From Mucilaginibacter sp. (GTDB lineage Bacteria > Bacteroidota > Bacteroidia > Sphingobacteriales > Sphingobacteriaceae), in contig JAQBNZ010000217.1 of NCBI GenBank assembly GCA_028288285.1, forward strand, positions 1-34,374: 34,374 bases of DNA, written 5' to 3'. The position numbers and the translations under genes were made by a program. Under the pieces are notes generated by a model. That model ran no database searches and had not been told where the DNA came from. It saw only the letters and a list, made by a program, of their open reading frames with translations. Shown here piece by piece: positions 30,907-34,374 of this stretch; within the stretch, counting starts at the first letter, position 1; each line of letters opens with the position of its first letter.

Positions 30907-32382
30907 TTATAGTTCTTTCCTCAACCTTGCCACCGGGATATTCATTTGTTCGCGGTATTTGGCAACGGTACGGCGGGCAATATTGTAACCGGCATCTTTA
31001 AGAATGTCTGTTAGCTTTTCATCTGCCAATGGGTGGCGTTTGTCTTCCTTGCCAATATTTTCTTCCAGTATCTTCTTCACCTCTTTGTTTGAAACCTCTT
31101 CGCCGCTTTCGGTTTGTATAGCTTCAGAGAAGAAAGATTTTAACAGGAAAGTACCATGCTCAGTTTGTACATATTTGGAATTGGCCACGCGTGATACGGT
31201 TGATATATCCATACCTATCCTGTCTGCAATATCCTTAAGGATCATTGGTTTCAGGTTCTTATCATCGCCGGTTAAAAAGAAATCGTATTGGTATTGCATT
31301 ATGGCATTCATGGTTTTCAGCAAAGTTTGCTGTCGTTGCTTTATAGCATCAATAAACCACTTGGCCGAATCGAGCTTTTGTTTTACAAACTGCACGGCTT
31401 CCTTCAGCTTTTTATCTTTTTGCGCAGCCTTATCATAATGTTGAAACATCTCCTGATAGGAGCGGCTCACTTTTAGCTCCGGCGCATTCTTTGAGTTTAA
31501 GGTAAGCATTAAAAAGCCATCATTGTTACTGATATGAAAATCAGGTATTACCTGCATTTGCTTGGTGCTTACCTCATTACTATCACCCGGTTTAGGGTTC
31601 AGTTTCAATATCTCATTCACCACGCCACGCAACTCAATCGAGGTCATGTTTAAAGAGCGTTCCAGCCTATCGTAATGCTTGCGGGTAAACTCTTCCAGGT
31701 AGTTTTCAACCACCATTATAGCTTTTTTAATAATTGGGTCGTTAGGGTCCTTACGGCGTAACTGTATTAGCAGGCATTCCTGCAAGCTGCGTGCGCCAAC
31801 ACCCGGAGGGTCAAAGCTTTGTATTACTTTTAGCATATCCTCCACCTCTTCATCATCAGCCATTACATTCTGGGAAAATGCAAGGTCATCAGTAAGCGAC
31901 ATAATGGGCCTGCGCAGGTAGCCATCATCATCTAAACTGCCAATTATTTGTTTACCTATACTAAAATCTTTATCTGATAGCGGAAGAAGGTCAAGTTGTG
32001 CCTGCAGGCTTTCAAAAAATGAGCTTTGCACAGCAATGGGTATCTCTTTGCGCTCGTCTTCATCCTCACCGTTTTGGTCATAGCGCGATCCGTAATCATT
32101 AACGCTATCATCCTGCAGGTAATCGTCAATATTAAACTCATCCATTTCTCCCTTTTCCTCTTCGCCGTTGTAGGTATCTTCATCAGGGTCACGATCAGGG
32201 TATTGTTCTTCGGGCTCGTTTAAGTTGGTTAAACTAATATCTTCAAGGGCCGGGTTTTCCTCAAGCTCTTCTTTTATACGGGTATCTAATGATACCGTAG
32301 GTACCTGCAGCAATTTTATAAATTGTATTTGCTGCGGAGAAAGTTTTTGTAAAAGTTTTTGCTGTAGATTTTGTTTAAGCAT
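30907..32382 (-). CDS. rpoN: RNA polymerase sigma-54 factor
   Basis: Sigma-54 directs RNA polymerase to -24/-12 promoters and needs an enhancer-binding ATPase. Region I is the Leu/Gln-rich N-terminus (LKQNLQQKLLQKLSPQQIQFIKLL). Region II is a long acidic linker (about 45-110). The core-binding domain follows, then the DNA-binding part with the HTH and the RpoN box (ARRTVAKYRE) near the C-terminus. At about 491 residues it is full length. ATG at 32382 begins the canonical MLKQ; the frame extends to 32400 without sense. A TATTTTTG (complement of 32398-32405) fits the -7 consensus 16 bases upstream, but its -33 partner is weak. No sigma-54-dependent promoter was found in the window. Confidence 0.96.
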   Translation of the reverse strand: MLKQNLQQKLLQKLSPQQIQFIKLLQVPTVSLDTRIKEELEENPALEDISLTNLNEPEEQYPDRDPDEDTYNGEEEKGEMDEFNIDDYLQDDSVNDYGSRYDQNGEDEDERKEIPIAVQSSFFESLQAQLDLLPLSDKDFSIGKQIIGSLDDDGYLRRPIMSLTDDLAFSQNVMADDEEVEDMLKVIQSFDPPGVGARSLQECLLIQLRRKDPNDPIIKKAIMVVENYLEEFTRKHYDRLERSLNMTSIELRGVVNEILKLNPKPGDSNEVSTKQMQVIPDFHISNNDGFLMLTLNSKNAPELKVSRSYQEMFQHYDKAAQKDKKLKEAVQFVKQKLDSAKWFIDAIKQRQQTLLKTMNAIMQYQYDFFLTGDDKNLKPMILKDIADRIGMDISTVSRVANSKYVQTEHGTFLLKSFFSEAIQTESGEEVSNKEVKKILEENIGKEDKRHPLADEKLTDILKDAGYNIARRTVAKYREQMNIPVARLRKEL

Positions 32383-32479
32383 AATTATAGACGAGGTCAA
32401 AAATACACCAATTACCTTAAAGTTTAAAAATTATTGTAAGCGGTTATTTACGTTTTTAAATATTTTTGGCCTTATTTTC

Positions 32480-32512
32480 TTTGAATAAGCTCATAATTAT
32501 TTAATAACTTTA
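32480..32512 (+). promoter_or_regulatory. Predicted promoter of mscL
   Basis: TTTG (32480-32483), a 21-base spacer and TAACTTTA (32505-32512) match the Bacteroidota consensus with one mismatch in the -7 element. The expected transcription start is about 12 bases before the mscL ATG. Confidence 0.4.
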
Positions 32513-32530
32513 AATTCACAAAATTACATT

Positions 32531-32920
32531 ATGGGATTTGTTAAAGAGTTTAAGGAATTTGCCGTTAAAGGCAACGTTTTAGATTTAGCCATAGCTGTAG
32601 TTATAGGCGCTGCCTTTAGTAAAATAGTAAGCTCTCTTGTTGAGGATATTATTACGCCTGCAGTTTTAACACCTGCTTTAAAAGCGGCAAATCTATCCAA
32701 CTTAAGCCAGTTGGTTGTACCGGGTACGGCCATTAAGTATGGTAATTTTTTATCGCAGGTAATTTCATTTTTGATTATTGCCTTCTCGCTATTTATGATT
32801 ATAACTGCTATTAACAGGTTGAAAAAGAAAGAAGCTGTGGCGCCAACGGTTATACCTGCACCAACTAAAGAAGAACTGCTGCTTATAGATATACGTGATA
32901 TATTAGCGGCTAAGAAGTAA
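32531..32920 (+). CDS. mscL: Large-conductance mechanosensitive channel
   Basis: MscL opens under membrane tension and releases solutes during hypo-osmotic shock, as a homopentamer in the inner membrane. The conserved N-terminal amphipathic helix (GFVKEFKEFAVKGNVLDLAIAVV) and TM1 (IGAAFSKIVSSLVEDIITP) are present, followed by a periplasmic loop, TM2 (LSQVISFLIIAFSLFMIITAIN) and a cytoplasmic end helix (LLLIDIRDILAAKK). The 129-residue length is normal. The MmcQ/YjbR gene starts eight bases after its stop, so the two are probably co-transcribed. Confidence 0.97.
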   Translation: MGFVKEFKEFAVKGNVLDLAIAVVIGAAFSKIVSSLVEDIITPAVLTPALKAANLSNLSQLVVPGTAIKYGNFLSQVISFLIIAFSLFMIITAINRLKKKEAVAPTVIPAPTKEELLLIDIRDILAAKK

Positions 32921-32928
32921 TTCGCTGT

Positions 32929-33291
32929 ATGGTTAATCTTGAAACATTTCGCCAAATAGCATTTTCTCTCCCCGAGGTAACCGAAGCTCTTCATTTTGAA
33001 AAAACATCCTTCAGGATTAATAAAAAGATATTCGCTACGCTTGATGTTAAAAATAACACAGCGACCGTAAAGCTATCAGCTATTGATCAGGATGTGTTTT
33101 CGGCATTTGATAATACGGTAATATATCCGGTACCTAATAAATGGGGTAAACAGGGGTGGACTATTATTAACCTGCAAATAGTGCGTGAGGATTTGCTTAC
33201 AGATATATTAAAAACCGCCTACATAGAAACTGCGCCTAAGAAACTGGCCGCCTTGCTTAGTCAAGAAATGATTAAAACATCGCTTTTTTAG
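32929..33291 (+). CDS. MmcQ/YjbR family protein
   Basis: This 120-residue protein is of the MmcQ/YjbR (CyaY-like fold) family: ETFRQIAFSLPEVTEALHFEKTSFRI at the start, then the beta-strand KIFATLD and the tail W-G-K-Q-GWTIINL and the helix LLTDILKTAYIETAPKKL. The family is described as double-wing DNA-binding-like, but no function is firmly shown. It follows mscL closely on the same strand and converges with the ChaN-like gene 25 bases later. Confidence 0.92.
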   Translation: MVNLETFRQIAFSLPEVTEALHFEKTSFRINKKIFATLDVKNNTATVKLSAIDQDVFSAFDNTVIYPVPNKWGKQGWTIINLQIVREDLLTDILKTAYIETAPKKLAALLSQEMIKTSLF

Positions 33292-33315
33292 CAAATTTCC
33301 ACTAATGACTAATAA

Positions 33316-34194
33316 TTAATAGGTCTTTGGTAATTTAGGATCGGTGAGGATAATATAATCGCCAAACCGGGCAAACTTAGCCCATTCAGGACTATCAAAG
33401 CTATCATCGGTGTATGCCCCAATGTTTATCACTTTAATTTTAGGAGCGTATTTTTTTAGCTGTGCCACGGTACCCAATTTTTCCTCGCTATGAAAATCGC
33501 CGTTAACCTGGAATATCTTAAAGCCCTTATTTGCTTTATAAAACTGCGCTATAGAGTAGCCCATGGTAGCATCCCATAAGTTTTGTGACTGATAGATTTT
33601 TAAATCGCCCATTGCACTGTGACCGCCCATAATGGTTACAAACTTTTCATAATATGGCCCGGTAGCAGTATCAATTGGCAGGGGTGGTAACCATGTTTTG
33701 GCTTTGGCATCCAGCTTTTGCAAATCAGTTAACCCCAGGTGGGTAACCATATTGGTATAGCGTGTAGGAGCGTTAGCTGCAACAACCGGTAAATGTGCTG
33801 CCTTTGCCGTCTCAATCATTGGGCGGTAATCTTTATAGTTTTTCCATGCACGGCCTTCGGTGATAAGGTTTTTCTCGCCTATAAAACCGGCCAGGTACTC
33901 ATTTAAAACGGTCTGGCAATCGGTTTGGAACATTTCCATTGATAGTGCCGTTTTAGCTGGGTATTTGTCGGCCAGTTTTTTAAACAACAGTTGCTCCAGG
34001 TAATGCCCGGTGGAGTCGTTATGTTCTTCGCCAAAAAATAAAACATCGGCTTTGCTCATGTCATTTATAATGTCATCAAGGGTTGCCGCGCTCTTTTTAA
34101 CGGTATTATATACTTTGTAATGTTGAGCCATAGGATCCTGGCACAGGGCAAATAATGGCAATAATAACAATATTAAAATAGCAGCAAATTTCAT
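33316..34194 (-). CDS. ChaN-like haem-iron-regulated (DUF399) protein
   Basis: This 292-residue protein has a signal peptide (FAAILILLLLPLFALC, possible lipobox at the Cys after AL) and a DUF399/ChaN domain: VLFFGEEHNDSTGH, ALSMEMFQTDCQ, NAPTRYTN, MGGHSAMG, and the tail VNGDFHSEEKLGT. ChaN proteins are periplasmic lipoproteins that bind haem as dimers, and the fold resembles EreA/TIKI-type hydrolases, so both a haem-binding and an enzymatic role are possible. The GEEH and GDFH residues are the candidate site. It is divergent from rpmH. No iron-related gene lies next to it. Confidence 0.9.
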   Translation of the reverse strand: MKFAAILILLLLPLFALCQDPMAQHYKVYNTVKKSAATLDDIINDMSKADVLFFGEEHNDSTGHYLEQLLFKKLADKYPAKTALSMEMFQTDCQTVLNEYLAGFIGEKNLITEGRAWKNYKDYRPMIETAKAAHLPVVAANAPTRYTNMVTHLGLTDLQKLDAKAKTWLPPLPIDTATGPYYEKFVTIMGGHSAMGDLKIYQSQNLWDATMGYSIAQFYKANKGFKIFQVNGDFHSEEKLGTVAQLKKYAPKIKVINIGAYTDDSFDSPEWAKFARFGDYIILTDPKLPKTY

Positions 34195-34254
34195 AGCTTA
34201 AATATAGATGTTAATATGTTGATAAATACGCATTATTAAATAACCACATTTGTA

Positions 34255-34285
34255 TTTGAAAAAACTAAAAAAAAGGCTACATTTG
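34255..34285 (+). promoter_or_regulatory. Predicted Bacteroidota-type promoter of rpmH
   Basis: TTTG (34255-34258), a 19-base spacer and TACATTTG (34278-34285) match the TTTG / TAnnTTTG consensus exactly. The expected start of transcription is around 34291, giving a leader of about 45 bases. It is the best promoter match in the window and fits a strongly expressed ribosomal protein gene. Confidence 0.8.
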
Positions 34286-34335
34286 CACTCTTGTTTTTAA
34301 AACGGAAGAAGTAGAATAAAGAATAAAATATAGCC

Positions 34336-34374
34336 ATGAAAAGAACGTTTCAGCCCTCACAAAGGAAAAGAAGA
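34336..34374 (+). CDS. rpmH: 50S ribosomal protein L34 (partial, cut by window end)
   Basis: The last 39 bases encode MKRTFQPSQRKRR, the nearly invariant N-terminus of ribosomal protein L34, a small basic protein of the large subunit. The gene is cut by the window edge after 13 codons. L34 is normally about 45-52 residues. The strong consensus promoter upstream and a leader with an A-rich tract support a highly expressed gene. In many bacteria rpmH is followed by rnpA, which would lie beyond the window. Confidence 0.93.
   Translation, partial: MKRTFQPSQRKRR

Noticed and set aside
32524..32994. 156-codon minus-strand frame
   Set aside because: Antisense to mscL and the start of the MmcQ/YjbR gene, both of which are certain.

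Overview
The window reads as a chromosomal segment of a Bacteroidota bacterium, most likely family Sphingobacteriaceae (Mucilaginibacter or Pedobacter-like). Pointers are a PorP/SprF type IX secretion-type outer-membrane protein, an M56 (BlaR1-type) peptidase with TonB-receptor-plug-like modules, a GxxExxY protein, A/T-rich intergenic DNA without Shine-Dalgarno sequences, and promoters of the Bacteroidota type (TTTG, about 19 bases, TAnnTTTG; clearest before rpmH). Genus is inference. No rRNA, tRNA, CRISPR array, prophage or insertion-sequence transposase was seen. No gene-free gap exceeds 300 bases.

Layout. 1-4.1 kb: M1 aminopeptidase, a TonB-C/MORN-like protein and a stand-alone AraC-type DNA-binding domain. 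4.2-6.5 kb: mqo on the minus strand, divergent from an unknown lipoprotein. 6.8-12.3 kb: eukaryotic-type glutamine synthetase II, a gamma-glutamylcyclotransferase-like protein on the opposite strand, a second glutamine-synthetase-family ligase, a GxxExxY gene bounded by inverted repeats, a divergent APH-like kinase and a HAD-IIA protein. 12.3-14.5 kb: GH43 glycosidase and aldose 1-epimerase. 14.6-16.6 kb: MBL-fold hydrolase, DUF3820 protein, lipoprotein MsrA. 16.7-19.1 kb: minus-strand BlaI/M56 pair with a tandem dyad operator over its promoter. 19.3-21.1 kb: VF530 protein, a structured repeat element and a degenerate DEAD-box protein. 21.2-24.5 kb: plus-strand GH172 / FucP-type transporter / SDR operon. 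24.5-28.6 kb: two intergenic repeats, then a minus-strand ABC ATPase / FtsX permease / SGNH esterase operon (YbbA-YbbP-TesA type). 28.8-34.4 kb: Nudix-fold regulator, PorP/SprF protein, rpoN, mscL, MmcQ/YjbR protein, ChaN-like protein and the first 13 codons of rpmH.

Themes. Sugar use appears twice: GH43 with galM, and GH172 with a FucP-like importer and a dehydrogenase-like SDR. The second set could form a D-arabinose/L-fucose-type route. Nitrogen and gamma-glutamyl chemistry appears as two different glutamine synthetase types next to a cyclotransferase-like gene. Several enzymes carry substitutions at positions normally catalytic (DEAD-box protein, SDR, HAD-IIA, Nudix, kinase). The most unusual non-coding content is a set of palindromic repeats at gene ends, including one repeat family that brackets the GxxExxY gene and recurs alone 14 kb away.
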